Of a DNA stretch of 64,000 bases, positions 51,227 through 59,980 are shown piece after piece. Under the pieces are notes generated by a model. It ran no database searches. It saw only the letters and a list, made by a program, of their open reading frames with translations, and was not told where the DNA came from. How positions within the stretch are numbered: position 1 is the stretch's first letter; each line of letters begins with the position of its first letter. Position numbers and translations under genes: made by a program. This DNA comes from G963669295 sp963669295 (GTDB lineage: Bacteria; Bacteroidota; Bacteroidia; Flavobacteriales_D; CALLUQ01): contig OY769938.1 in NCBI GenBank assembly GCA_963669295.1, positions 3,410,001 to 3,474,000 of the forward strand. The letters are read 5' to 3'.

Positions 51227-52642
51227 TTAATGCACTATAAATTGACCAGCACTGATCGGCCTTCCCTTTTTAGACTTTAGGATGTACAAATAATTGCCAG
51301 GAGTGAGTGCACTTACATCTACCTGGCAGCTTCCATGTTGTAGCTCTGTTTCCCCTACGAATCGCCCGTTGATGTCTCGTATGGTCACAAAGGCATTGGG
51401 AGCAACATCATTTACAACTTCAAATGTAATCCAATGGCTGGTGGGGTTGGGAAAGACTTTTAAGGTCGTTTGCCTTTGCTCGTTGATGCCTACATGCCAT
51501 CCCAACTTGTATTCAATTAAACCGATTACATCGCCGGTAAAGCAACTGTGATCAAAACTGTGGTAGTCTGACATTAAGATGGGGAAGGGACTTTTACGTT
51601 TGTCGCCCAATTGGAAAATGCGTCTTAGTTTCAGTCCTGCTCCGGTGGTCGTGGCCTCGTAGTAGGCTTCGTACATGTTTTCGTAAGCGGTAAAGGTGGT
51701 GGTAATGCCCGAGTATTGTAGCCCGTATTCAGGGTGGTGATTGGGGAATACCATTAGGGGAATGGGCTTGGTGCTGGAATACCCCATCGAATCGAGCAAT
51801 ACTTCATGGGTGAGGGTATCGAAATCGGCATAGCGGTACCCCAGGCTTACCAACGAGTCGTTGTGAAGGTGGGCGTAAGGTAACGTAGTTTGAATGTTGG
51901 CCGTATGTCGGTAGCATTGCCATGCCATGATGCAGGCGGTGTCTTCTGGAAACTGGCATATGGGATAGTTTTCTGTAAACCCTCCGGCAGTGCTTCCTAT
52001 TTCAACCGAAGGCCCACCGTAGCCCCCCAATGCCGAAACACATATTTTATCGAGGTAGGGTTGGTAGGTAGGAAGGTCTTGTTCGAACTTTCGAATCATT
52101 TGGTGGAGCATGATTGATCCCTGGGAATGCCCTACCAGTACTACCAACTTGCCATTGTTGTAGTGGGTCATGTAATGCTCAAAGGCAGCAATCACATCGG
52201 TGTTGGCGGTGTCTAAGGTATTGGCTTGTTCGGCCATGGTTACTGTGGGCGAAACAAACGTGGCCAAATTGGCCTGGCGATAATAGGGGGCGTATATTCT
52301 ACCAAACACCCCATAGTGAGAGGCTTGCAATTCTATGAGAGGATGAATGGAATCGGGGACGTTCCAATCGGGGTTTACCCTGGCAGGGCCAAATGCCGCG
52401 CTTTTTGGATGGGTGGGGTATACGTAAAAGATGTCGACATTAGAGGTGGTATCGTAGTCGAGGGTTACCACTGTTCTCATGGTAGTATCGGGATGTACAA
52501 TGGTGTACGAAGGATCGAATGCCATGTATTTGCCCAGGGCGGCATTGGAAGCCCAATTGTTGGGGGCGAAGTAATCGATGGGAGCAATTTGTGTACGTCC
52601 CACTAAGGAAGTAAACACCAGTAACAGGGTTAGGATGCGCAT
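51227..52642 (-). CDS. DUF3089 alpha/beta hydrolase with T9SS tail
   Basis: A 471-residue protein with a signal peptide (MRILTLLLVFTSLVGRTQ). The DUF3089 part shows NVDIFYVYPTH, RIYAPYYRQANLATF and a nucleophile motif VVLVGHSQGSIMLHQ with S173. The C-terminal ~75 residues form a type A sorting domain (VFPNPTSHWITFEV, IRDINGRFVGE, LTPGNYLYILKSKK). It is likely a secreted lipase/esterase-like hydrolase. The 183-bp gap to the next gene has no feature I can support. Confidence 0.85.
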   Translation of the reverse strand: MRILTLLLVFTSLVGRTQIAPIDYFAPNNWASNAALGKYMAFDPSYTIVHPDTTMRTVVTLDYDTTSNVDIFYVYPTHPKSAAFGPARVNPDWNVPDSIHPLIELQASHYGVFGRIYAPYYRQANLATFVSPTVTMAEQANTLDTANTDVIAAFEHYMTHYNNGKLVVLVGHSQGSIMLHQMIRKFEQDLPTYQPYLDKICVSALGGYGGPSVEIGSTAGGFTENYPICQFPEDTACIMAWQCYRHTANIQTTLPYAHLHNDSLVSLGYRYADFDTLTHEVLLDSMGYSSTKPIPLMVFPNHHPEYGLQYSGITTTFTAYENMYEAYYEATTTGAGLKLRRIFQLGDKRKSPFPILMSDYHSFDHSCFTGDVIGLIEYKLGWHVGINEQRQTTLKVFPNPTSHWITFEVVNDVAPNAFVTIRDINGRFVGETELQHGSCQVDVSALTPGNYLYILKSKKGRPISAGQFIVH

Positions 52643-52683
52643 ACATCAAATGTACGAATTCCTTGAAAACGTGATACTTAAGG

Positions 52684-53397
52684 CTACTCAATTTTCAATG
52701 CCTGGAGCAATGCTGTTTTGTTGGCTTTGGCGATGGGGAGTTCATGTGGTCCCAGGTAGGCTCTGTTGCCTTCAATTTTATCGAGGCAGTGGAGGTTGAT
52801 TAAAAAAGATTTATGGATTTGAAAGAAACGCAGGTGCGCCAATTGTTCTCGCATGCTGGTCATGGTCATCAAGGTAACCCACTTGCCATCTTTGGCCACA
52901 ATTTTCAAGTACTTCTGCAACCCCTGGATGTATAAGATGTCAGACAGCTTCACCTTTACCCACGATCGATCTACTTTGATGAACAACTCATCGGAATTTA
53001 TCTTTGCTGCTGCCCCCCGTTGTGTTTCTTCAAAATGGGCTTTTATTTTATTCGCTGTTTTTTCGAAGCGCGAGGCAGTAATGGGTTTTACGATATAATC
53101 GAACACATCCAATTCAAAGGCTTCTACCGCGTATTCTGAGTAGGCGGTGGTAAGCACTATAAGGGGTGGGTGTTGCAACGATTTTATGACATCAATGCCG
53201 TTGATGCCGGGCATTTCAACATCCAAAAACAGCACATCAAGCTCAAGGGTGTTCAAAATATCCACTGCTTCCGTAGCATTGTTGAAACGGGCCGCTAGCT
53301 CCAATTCGGGAATGGCTTGTACATGCCTCTCAATGAGATCAAGTGCCAATGCCTCATCGTCAACAGCAGCACATTTATAGGGAAGGGTTGTCGACAT
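52684..53397 (-). CDS. LytTR-family response regulator
   Basis: A 237-residue regulator from the ATG at 53397; a TTG one codon upstream is in frame. An N-terminal receiver has the phospho-acceptor aspartate in DVLFLDVEMPGINGIDV and a conserved lysine in YIVKPITASRF. The C-terminal LytTR DNA-binding domain reads ELFIKVDRSWVKVKLSDILY, IQGLQKYLKIVAKDGKWVTL and FQIHKSFLINLHCLDKIEGN. It overlaps the kinase gene by about 23 bp, so both are made together. Its targets are not shown; the neighbouring secreted-protein genes are possible. Confidence 0.93.
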   Translation of the reverse strand: MSTTLPYKCAAVDDEALALDLIERHVQAIPELELAARFNNATEAVDILNTLELDVLFLDVEMPGINGIDVIKSLQHPPLIVLTTAYSEYAVEAFELDVFDYIVKPITASRFEKTANKIKAHFEETQRGAAAKINSDELFIKVDRSWVKVKLSDILYIQGLQKYLKIVAKDGKWVTLMTMTSMREQLAHLRFFQIHKSFLINLHCLDKIEGNRAYLGPHELPIAKANKTALLQALKIE

Positions 53398-54373
53398 CAA
53401 TGGCTAATTTAACGCGAAATAGTTGGTTTTCCTTTTTTGTTTCGAAGGAATACCGGTTGGGATAATGTAAATCCAATTGTTGTTGGATGTTTCGCAGCCC
53501 TATTCCACCCTCCTGTTTTTGTGGCATGGTTTGTTCGTTAAAGGTATTGGTAATGGCTACCACCACTTGCTGGTGTTTTTGCTGTATGGCAATGCGTAGT
53601 TTTCCTTGCTCGTTGGTAGCAATATCGCCATGGCTGAACGCATTTTCTACCAATGAAATAAGCACCAGCGGAATAATTTTGTACTGGTGCACATGCTCGT
53701 CAACTTCCAGAGTAATGTTATGACCGCCTTGTAATTTCTTCATTTTTTGGAGGGCTACAAAGTCAGTGATCATTTTTACTTCCTGTTGCAGCAATACTTT
53801 GTCTTGTGTGCCTTCGTAAGTAAGGTAGCGCAACACCTCCGAAAGTTTTTCAACCATGGCGGCAGCACCTTCGGGATTAGACAGGCACAAGGAGTATATG
53901 TTGTTGAGCGAGTTGAAGAGGAAGTGAGGGCTTACTTGCGATTTCAAGGCTTTCATTTCTGCCACCAACTTTTCGTTCTCTAGTTTTAAAGCGCGTTGTT
54001 GTTCTTTTTGGTATTCTTCTACATACCAATAGAGCAGTGAAAACAGGATGAATACCACATAATTGATGGCAAAAGATATTTTGCTGGCAGTGCTTACTTC
54101 TCCCATCAATTCTTCTTCCCAACCAAATAGCGTGTAGCCGGTAAGCAATGCGAAAAGATACAGTACAAGGCTACCGATGTATAGTAGTTTACGATGAACA
54201 AACCGGGGGATGAGTACCCACAGGTTAACGTAAGCAGTGAGCAGGTAAATGCCCAGCTCCATGGCCGATAAGCGAAAAGCCAATTCGTAATCTCCTTCTT
54301 CCTTGAAGTAGTCGAAAATATAAACGAAGATGAATGCCCAAAACAGGGCTTGTATGATGATTTTCTTTTTCAC
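53375..54373 (-). CDS. LytS-type sensor histidine kinase
   Basis: A 332-residue kinase from a GTG start. Four membrane segments (residues ~5-120) carry little extracellular sequence. The His_kinase domain has the phosphorylated histidine in QVSPHFLFNSLNNIYSL; a HATPase part follows (IPLVLISLVENAFSHGDIAT, GGIGLRNIQQQLDLHYPNRY). It phosphorylates the overlapping LytTR regulator. The signal is unknown. The 158-bp gap upstream holds nothing I can name beyond the start region of the divergent deiminase gene. Confidence 0.92.
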   Translation of the reverse strand: MKKKIIIQALFWAFIFVYIFDYFKEEGDYELAFRLSAMELGIYLLTAYVNLWVLIPRFVHRKLLYIGSLVLYLFALLTGYTLFGWEEELMGEVSTASKISFAINYVVFILFSLLYWYVEEYQKEQQRALKLENEKLVAEMKALKSQVSPHFLFNSLNNIYSLCLSNPEGAAAMVEKLSEVLRYLTYEGTQDKVLLQQEVKMITDFVALQKMKKLQGGHNITLEVDEHVHQYKIIPLVLISLVENAFSHGDIATNEQGKLRIAIQQKHQQVVVAITNTFNEQTMPQKQEGGIGLRNIQQQLDLHYPNRYSFETKKENQLFRVKLAIDVDNPSL

Positions 54374-54531
54374 AATTGGCGAACCTCGTTATGCTCAAAA
54401 TAAGCAATACTTTTCATGCCGTTAACACGATACGAGTCATTTTATTCCTGAAACAGGTCATTTGGTGGAAATAATTGAACCAACAGGGGCATTCTTCAGT
54501 AATTAGAGATAATTATTAAATTGACAAGACC

Positions 54532-55878
54532 ATGAAGTATTTCATAAACGTATTTTTAATGTTGCTAAGTATTGCTGCATACACTCAACCCTTGTATACC
54601 ATGCCCGATGAGGCAGATTTGCATGAAGGCACCTGGTTGGCCTGGCCGCACGACTATACCTATGGGGCAGGCAATAGATCGTCGTCGGAGCAGGTTTGGA
54701 TTGACATGACAAAGGAACTGACCCAAGGTGAAATGGTGCACATGATTGCCTACAATGCGAATGAGCGTAACCACATTGAACAGGTGCTACAAGCGGAAAA
54801 TGTAGACATGAACATGGTGGATTTCTACTTGATTGAAACAGATGATTATTGGATGCGTGACAATGGTCCTATTTTCGCTTACGATGCCAACAACAATTTG
54901 GTGATGACCGATTGGGATTTTAACGGTTGGGGGAACAGTGCTCCTTATGCCAAAGACAACCTGGTGCCTGTTGCAATAGAAAACATCACCGGGATGACAC
55001 GAATAGATGTCAGTGACATGGTGTTGGAAGGTGGTTCTATTGAAATAGATGGCCATGGCTCGGCATTGCTTTGCAGAAGTTCGGTAACCAATACCAACCG
55101 CAACCCTAACCTCAGTGAGCAGCAGGTAGAGGATTACTTAACCACGAACCTCGGTATTACCAATTTCATTTGGTTAGATGGAACTCCAGGGCTGGATATT
55201 ACCGATTTTCATATCGATGGTTTTGCCCGTTTCCTCAACGAAGACACCATTCTTACACTCGATAGTTTAGATTTGTTGGATTGGGGCACTTCTGCCACTG
55301 ATATCCAAACCTTATACTCCGCTCAAAAACCAGGAGGAGGTAATTATGATTATGTGTTTTTACCACAAACGCAAAACAATGTGTCGAACTACTGGGGGCA
55401 AAATTTAGGGTATAAAGGGTCGTACGTGAACTTTTACATCGGCAATGCCTGTGTGTTGGTGCCAACCTATAATGACCCTAATGATCAAGTAGCACTAAAC
55501 ATCATTCAAGGGTTATACCCCAATAGAAATGTGGTGGGCATTGATGTTACCCGCATTTACGAATGGGGGGGCATGATTCATTGCATTACCCAACAACAGC
55601 CTGTTGATCTGAATGCCAATGGCATTGAAGAAGCAAGCCAGGTTACATCAACCATGTTTCCCAACCCTGTAGCTACTGTGGCAACTGTTGAATTTGATCG
55701 TGTTCTTAAGGGGCAGGCAGTAGTTACTGATATGGCCGGAAAGGTAGTAGGGCAGTATGTATTGAATGGCAATCGATTGAGCATTGATGTGGCAGCATGG
55801 CCTTCAGGCGCCTACGTGTTTCAAGCCATTGACTCGAAAGGAATCGCAGTGGCTCAACACGAATTCATTGTACAATAA
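54532..55878 (+). CDS. Secreted agmatine/peptidylarginine deiminase-family enzyme with T9SS tail
   Basis: A 448-residue protein with a signal peptide (MKYFINVFLMLLSIAAYTQ). The PAD_porph-type fold shows all expected catalytic residues: D110 in DDYWMRDNGPIFAYD, H227 and D229 in DITDFHIDGFARF, and C351 in EWGGMIHCIT. The family covers cytoplasmic agmatine deiminases and the secreted P. gingivalis peptidylarginine deiminase. Residues ~376-448 are a type A sorting domain (MFPNPVATVATVEF, ending EFIVQ), which places the enzyme outside the cell. Substrate (free agmatine or protein arginine) cannot be read from sequence. Confidence 0.87.
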   Translation: MKYFINVFLMLLSIAAYTQPLYTMPDEADLHEGTWLAWPHDYTYGAGNRSSSEQVWIDMTKELTQGEMVHMIAYNANERNHIEQVLQAENVDMNMVDFYLIETDDYWMRDNGPIFAYDANNNLVMTDWDFNGWGNSAPYAKDNLVPVAIENITGMTRIDVSDMVLEGGSIEIDGHGSALLCRSSVTNTNRNPNLSEQQVEDYLTTNLGITNFIWLDGTPGLDITDFHIDGFARFLNEDTILTLDSLDLLDWGTSATDIQTLYSAQKPGGGNYDYVFLPQTQNNVSNYWGQNLGYKGSYVNFYIGNACVLVPTYNDPNDQVALNIIQGLYPNRNVVGIDVTRIYEWGGMIHCITQQQPVDLNANGIEEASQVTSTMFPNPVATVATVEFDRVLKGQAVVTDMAGKVVGQYVLNGNRLSIDVAAWPSGAYVFQAIDSKGIAVAQHEFIVQ

Positions 55879-55893
55879 CACCATCATGAAATA

Positions 55894-55925
55894 AAAAAAG
55901 GGCACTGATTTTCAGTGCCCTTTTT
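55894..55925. terminator. Bidirectional terminator between deiminase and DUF4397 genes
   Basis: A 14-bp stem centred on GGGCACTGA / TCAGTGCCC with flanking A- and T-runs on both sides. It serves both converging genes. Confidence 0.9.
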
Positions 55926-55943
55926 GAGGAAAACCATTCTTGT

Positions 55944-57647
55944 TTATCGTTTAATCAAAGGAATGGTTTGCAGATTGGTAGCATCGTTGAATCTCATGAG
56001 GTAATAACCAGCAGGCATTGCAGGTAATTGAACCTGTAAGGTGTTGGCACCAGCCGCTACATTTACAGTTTCTTCCAGCAATACGCGACCATCTACGCTC
56101 AATACCTCCATGTTTAGCATGTTGGCTTTGTTGGCGTCGAATTGGATGGTTACTTGATCATCAGCAGGAATAGGGTACAGGGAAACATCGTTTAAAAGAT
56201 CGATGTCTTCAACACCGGTAGAGATACTTAATTCAATCAAGTTTCCACCGGTAGGAAGCGCCACCCATAATCCGAAGTTCGCACCGTTGTTATTCATGCC
56301 AGGATCAACGAACCCAGAGGCCAATACGGTAATCGCATTGTTGGCCAATGGCGTTAAATTAGCATCGTAAGAAAATAATGTCGTGTTGCCGCTCATGTCT
56401 CTGATGTCGAGGTCGTAATTAGCAGCAGGCAAATCGAGGTAGCCTTGTGCTTGAGCGTACATAATATCGTCTACAATAGTGCCTGCACCAACTTGTGTTT
56501 CTACCACATCTACTGTTGGAGCATCGGTAGCACCGTGCCATACCAATACATCAACATTTCCAGGGGTGGTAGCTGTTTCATGGGCATCGGTAATTACTTC
56601 TAACGAAAATGGTGTGGCAGGATTGTACATGCCGCTGCCTACAGTTCCGCTTGCTATTACAATGTAGGTTTGTGCGCTTTCTAAGAGAAAGGTTTGCTTG
56701 AACAGTGCTCCTACCGTGTCGGTGCTGTTAGGCAATGCAATCGATACATCGAAGAGCTCTCCTGCTGGAGCATCGATGAACGCTGTAGCTGTTCTAAAGG
56801 CAAAATCATCTGCTAAAGGATTGGGGCCATCGTTGAGCCAAACATCTACTGAACCGGCATCGGTAGCTGCACAGTTGTGAATGATTTGTAAGCGAGCAGG
56901 GGTAATGCCTTTACCGCCAAGCGGCAATACGGTGCCATCAGGCAATACGGCAAGCAAGCCAAATGGTTCGCTACCTACAGCTGAACCTGGGTCAAGGTAA
57001 CCAGTGGCCAATACAATCAATGCGTTATCGGCCAATGTAGTAAGATCAGCATCAAATTCTGCAGCTGCAATACCAGCTTGAGTACGTACTTGCACATCGA
57101 AATCTGCCGCAGGAAGATCTACATAGCTTCCTACATCTCCACCAAAGTCAAGGTCGGGCACCAATTCGCCTGCAGGTACTTGTACTTCATAAATGTCTAC
57201 CATAGGAGCATCGTAAGCACCGTGGATCACGTTTAAGCTTACTTCGCCAGCCCCTTGGTTTTGGGCGGCCTCTAATCCGCCATAAGCGCGAAGATCGAAT
57301 GCCGTATTACCGTTTTCGGCCAGTCCACCACCAGCTACCACTACATAGGTGCCATTGTTAGCAAGGGTGAAACTTTTTCTAAAGATTGCGCCTACCGTAT
57401 CGGTAGAATTAGGCGCGCAAACAGAAAGGTCGAATGCAATTCCCGCAGGAGCATCAATATATGGCGACGCTTCTTTGTAGTCGAAATTGTCGAGGAGTAA
57501 TGCATCATTAAGCCACACATCGACTGTCGCAGCTCCCGGATCAGGACAGTTGTGAATGGCCTGCACGCGGGCAGTTTGAGCCCAGCTAACTGCTGATAAA
57601 ATGGTTAGTAGGGCAGTAATTGTGAATAGCTTTTTCTTCATCGTCAT
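55944..57647 (-). CDS. Secreted protein with four DUF4397-type domains and T9SS tail
   Basis: A 567-residue protein with a signal peptide (to VSWAQ). Four tandem DUF4397-like units alternate as A-B-A'-B': IHNCPDPGAATVDVWLNDAL, VIHGAYDAPMVDIYEVQVPA, IHNCAATDAGSVDVWLNDGP and VWHGATDAPTVDVVETQVGA. The end is a type A sorting domain (LYPIPADDQVTIQF, MPAGYYLMRFND, ending IPLIKR). DUF4397 is an Ig-like domain of surface proteins; the ligand is unknown. The start is at 57647, with a second ATG two codons later. Confidence 0.87.
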   Translation of the reverse strand: MTMKKKLFTITALLTILSAVSWAQTARVQAIHNCPDPGAATVDVWLNDALLLDNFDYKEASPYIDAPAGIAFDLSVCAPNSTDTVGAIFRKSFTLANNGTYVVVAGGGLAENGNTAFDLRAYGGLEAAQNQGAGEVSLNVIHGAYDAPMVDIYEVQVPAGELVPDLDFGGDVGSYVDLPAADFDVQVRTQAGIAAAEFDADLTTLADNALIVLATGYLDPGSAVGSEPFGLLAVLPDGTVLPLGGKGITPARLQIIHNCAATDAGSVDVWLNDGPNPLADDFAFRTATAFIDAPAGELFDVSIALPNSTDTVGALFKQTFLLESAQTYIVIASGTVGSGMYNPATPFSLEVITDAHETATTPGNVDVLVWHGATDAPTVDVVETQVGAGTIVDDIMYAQAQGYLDLPAANYDLDIRDMSGNTTLFSYDANLTPLANNAITVLASGFVDPGMNNNGANFGLWVALPTGGNLIELSISTGVEDIDLLNDVSLYPIPADDQVTIQFDANKANMLNMEVLSVDGRVLLEETVNVAAGANTLQVQLPAMPAGYYLMRFNDATNLQTIPLIKR

Positions 57648-57837
57648 TTGTTTTTGAATGTTTAAGAGGATAACAAGTCAGTGTTATTTTTGTTCAATGT
57701 TTGAGTTAAAAAATTAAACAAAACAAAATGCATCTTAGGAAATAATGACTTGAAGCGACTGATTTTAAGTAGGTTGGTCTTGCTGGTGTTTTTTGAACAC
57801 AACTTAGAAAAATAGTTGCCTTTGTGCATTATGGCAT

Positions 57838-57864
57838 AAAAAAAGCCGCTCAACGAGCGGCTTT
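57838..57864 (-). terminator. Terminator of the 57884-59704 gene
   Basis: A 9-bp stem (AAAGCCGCT / AGCGGCTTT) with a 5-nt loop and a T-run on the minus strand, 20 bp past the stop. The rest of the 57648-57883 gap holds nothing I recognise. Confidence 0.85.
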
Positions 57865-57883
57865 AATAGGAAGTATAATTTTT

Positions 57884-59704
57884 TTACTGTGTCACCATCA
57901 ATCGACGGGATACAGATTGATGGTTGGTGATTAAGCGATACGTATATGCGCCTGCACTAAGCCCTTGCAAGTCTAATTGAGCAGAATGGGTGCCTATAAC
58001 TCTTTCTCCCAATGCATTCGACTGCAATAGTTTCCCGGTTACGTCATACAATTCGAGGGTAACGTTAGTGGTAGCATTGATATGGTAATCGATGCGTACC
58101 AGGTCTTTTGCCGGGTTGGGATAGGCATTTACCGTAGTAATGGTATTGGCTTGCTCATCGATGTTGGTGGTAAGCGATTGCAGGTTTAAGCGTACCATTG
58201 GGCTGCGTGTAGTGTAGTACCAGGTGTTATCGAACCCATCGAGCAAGAAAGCGGTTTGCTCTGGACTGGAATTGGAAGCTCTCCCTACCCATACTTCGTC
58301 AGGACCGCCATAGTGACCTGCGCATGCTACATAATCGATGCCTGCAGTTAAAGGTACCGGACTTGAAAACGGGATGGTTATCCATCCTCCAATGTCGTTG
58401 GCCAATACATCGTAATCAACTGTTTGATCGATATAGGTAAATCCATTTCTATCGTAAAGCACACCAAATACCAGGGTGTTGGGGTCGGTATTGGTGCCGA
58501 GGTAGAAACTGATGGAGGTGGCTACGTCGTTGTTCGGAAATTCAAACATATTGCCGTAGGCAAACGAGTAGGTAAGGCCATTACCATCTTCATCGTTATA
58601 CCATTGTGAGGCATAATCGTTGTTGTCGCGTGCATATACGGTGTCGGTTACAGCAAAGCTTTCTACCACGCTGTCGTTGCCGGGTACCAGGTCTGTAGCA
58701 CTTTGGCCAATGGTGTAAAAAATGTTGTAATTATCAATAGCACCAGGGGTATAACTGGTAGTAGTGGTTAAGGTGTCTTCGTGTAATACTGGAAAGGCAA
58801 TGGGGGCACTGCTGCCATTAAATACCGGTGTTTGTTGCGAGTTTTGCACTTCTACCTCCAATTGTACGTTGCTTTGTGCATTGGCGCCTTCATTAATGGC
58901 ATAGGCCTGGAAGGTAAGTGGCTGTGTTTGATTGACCGGGTATTGGTAATATTCTATATACGGATCGAACCAGGTGCCATCGATCGAAATATCATCTGCC
59001 GGCGCTTCTACCAATTGCATGTCGTCGATCATCCAATAGTAAACACGTGCCGACCATCCAATTTTTATTCTAACATCGGGCTCATTGCCAGCTACTCCTG
59101 AAATATTAATGCTTACAGTTTCAGGGTTGGCAGAGGCAGCGTTGTTGATGGCAGTACCTTGCACTGTCCAGTCGGTCCATGTGTTTCCGCCATCGTTGCT
59201 TACAGATACCAATAGGTCGACGGAATTGTTGAAACGGAAATACTGCTCGAATTCCAATTTTACAGCTGGCACTCCAGAAAGATTGATTGCATCAGTAATG
59301 AAATAGGTGTCGAGGTACTGGTAATTGGAACTGGAGGGCTGACCATAGGTAAAGTGGTTGGCCGAATCGGGGTCGCAAATTAAAAACCCGTTGTTACCAG
59401 TGGTAGAGTTGATCGGATTGTCGTAGGTGGTTGCCTGGTTGCCATTGAAATAACCGTGCGATCCATTCATCGACCACTTCCACGGGCAAATTCCCGACTG
59501 GTCGTCGATGATCCAACCGCTTGGAAATCCGTTACCAAAATCTTCAGACCACACCACATTACCACCACTTTTTTCGTAGCGTACATCGCTGTGTTGTTTT
59601 GCTGTGTTTACCTGGTCTGATTCGGCCAATTGTGGGGCGGCCGATTGCGCCCATAAAAAACTACCTGTAAGGGCTAGAAGCAAGGTAGAGTAAAGCTTTT
59701 TCAT
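57884..59704 (-). CDS. Secreted choice-of-anchor-type protein with T9SS type A domain
   Basis: A 606-residue protein with a signal peptide (to SFLWAQ). Residues ~45-240 resemble a jelly-roll/MAM-like module (VWSEDFGNGFPSGWIIDDQS, LEFEQYFRFNNSVDLLVSVS, WSARVYYWMIDDMQLVEA). A middle Ig-like part (QPLTFQAYAINEGANAQSNV) and a later segment (SISFYLGTNTDPNTLVFGVL) follow. The end is a type A sorting domain (AYPNPAKDLVRIDY, LQGLSAGAYTYRLI, ending RRLMVTQ). No active site is visible; it is probably a surface-binding protein. Confidence 0.84.
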   Translation of the reverse strand: MKKLYSTLLLALTGSFLWAQSAAPQLAESDQVNTAKQHSDVRYEKSGGNVVWSEDFGNGFPSGWIIDDQSGICPWKWSMNGSHGYFNGNQATTYDNPINSTTGNNGFLICDPDSANHFTYGQPSSSNYQYLDTYFITDAINLSGVPAVKLEFEQYFRFNNSVDLLVSVSNDGGNTWTDWTVQGTAINNAASANPETVSINISGVAGNEPDVRIKIGWSARVYYWMIDDMQLVEAPADDISIDGTWFDPYIEYYQYPVNQTQPLTFQAYAINEGANAQSNVQLEVEVQNSQQTPVFNGSSAPIAFPVLHEDTLTTTTSYTPGAIDNYNIFYTIGQSATDLVPGNDSVVESFAVTDTVYARDNNDYASQWYNDEDGNGLTYSFAYGNMFEFPNNDVATSISFYLGTNTDPNTLVFGVLYDRNGFTYIDQTVDYDVLANDIGGWITIPFSSPVPLTAGIDYVACAGHYGGPDEVWVGRASNSSPEQTAFLLDGFDNTWYYTTRSPMVRLNLQSLTTNIDEQANTITTVNAYPNPAKDLVRIDYHINATTNVTLELYDVTGKLLQSNALGERVIGTHSAQLDLQGLSAGAYTYRLITNHQSVSRRLMVTQ

Positions 59705-59980
59705 CTCAATAAGTTTTAAAATGCAAGTTACGAAAGGGGGGGTAATAATGAAAATAATGAATGTTAATTTATCTTAACAGTGGTTGAAAATGGGTTGTTT
59801 TTATCATTACTGATTAGTCGATAAATTTCGTGGAGCAGTAGTTGTTCTGTAGCTATCTATCCTTAATTAATAGGACATGCTTGCAATTTTTCGTATCTTC
59901 TCAACCGCATCTCCGTACAACGGTGAACCAATACGAGCATAGCTCGAAAGTAAGTAAAGGAACAACTCAAAACTGCAAAG

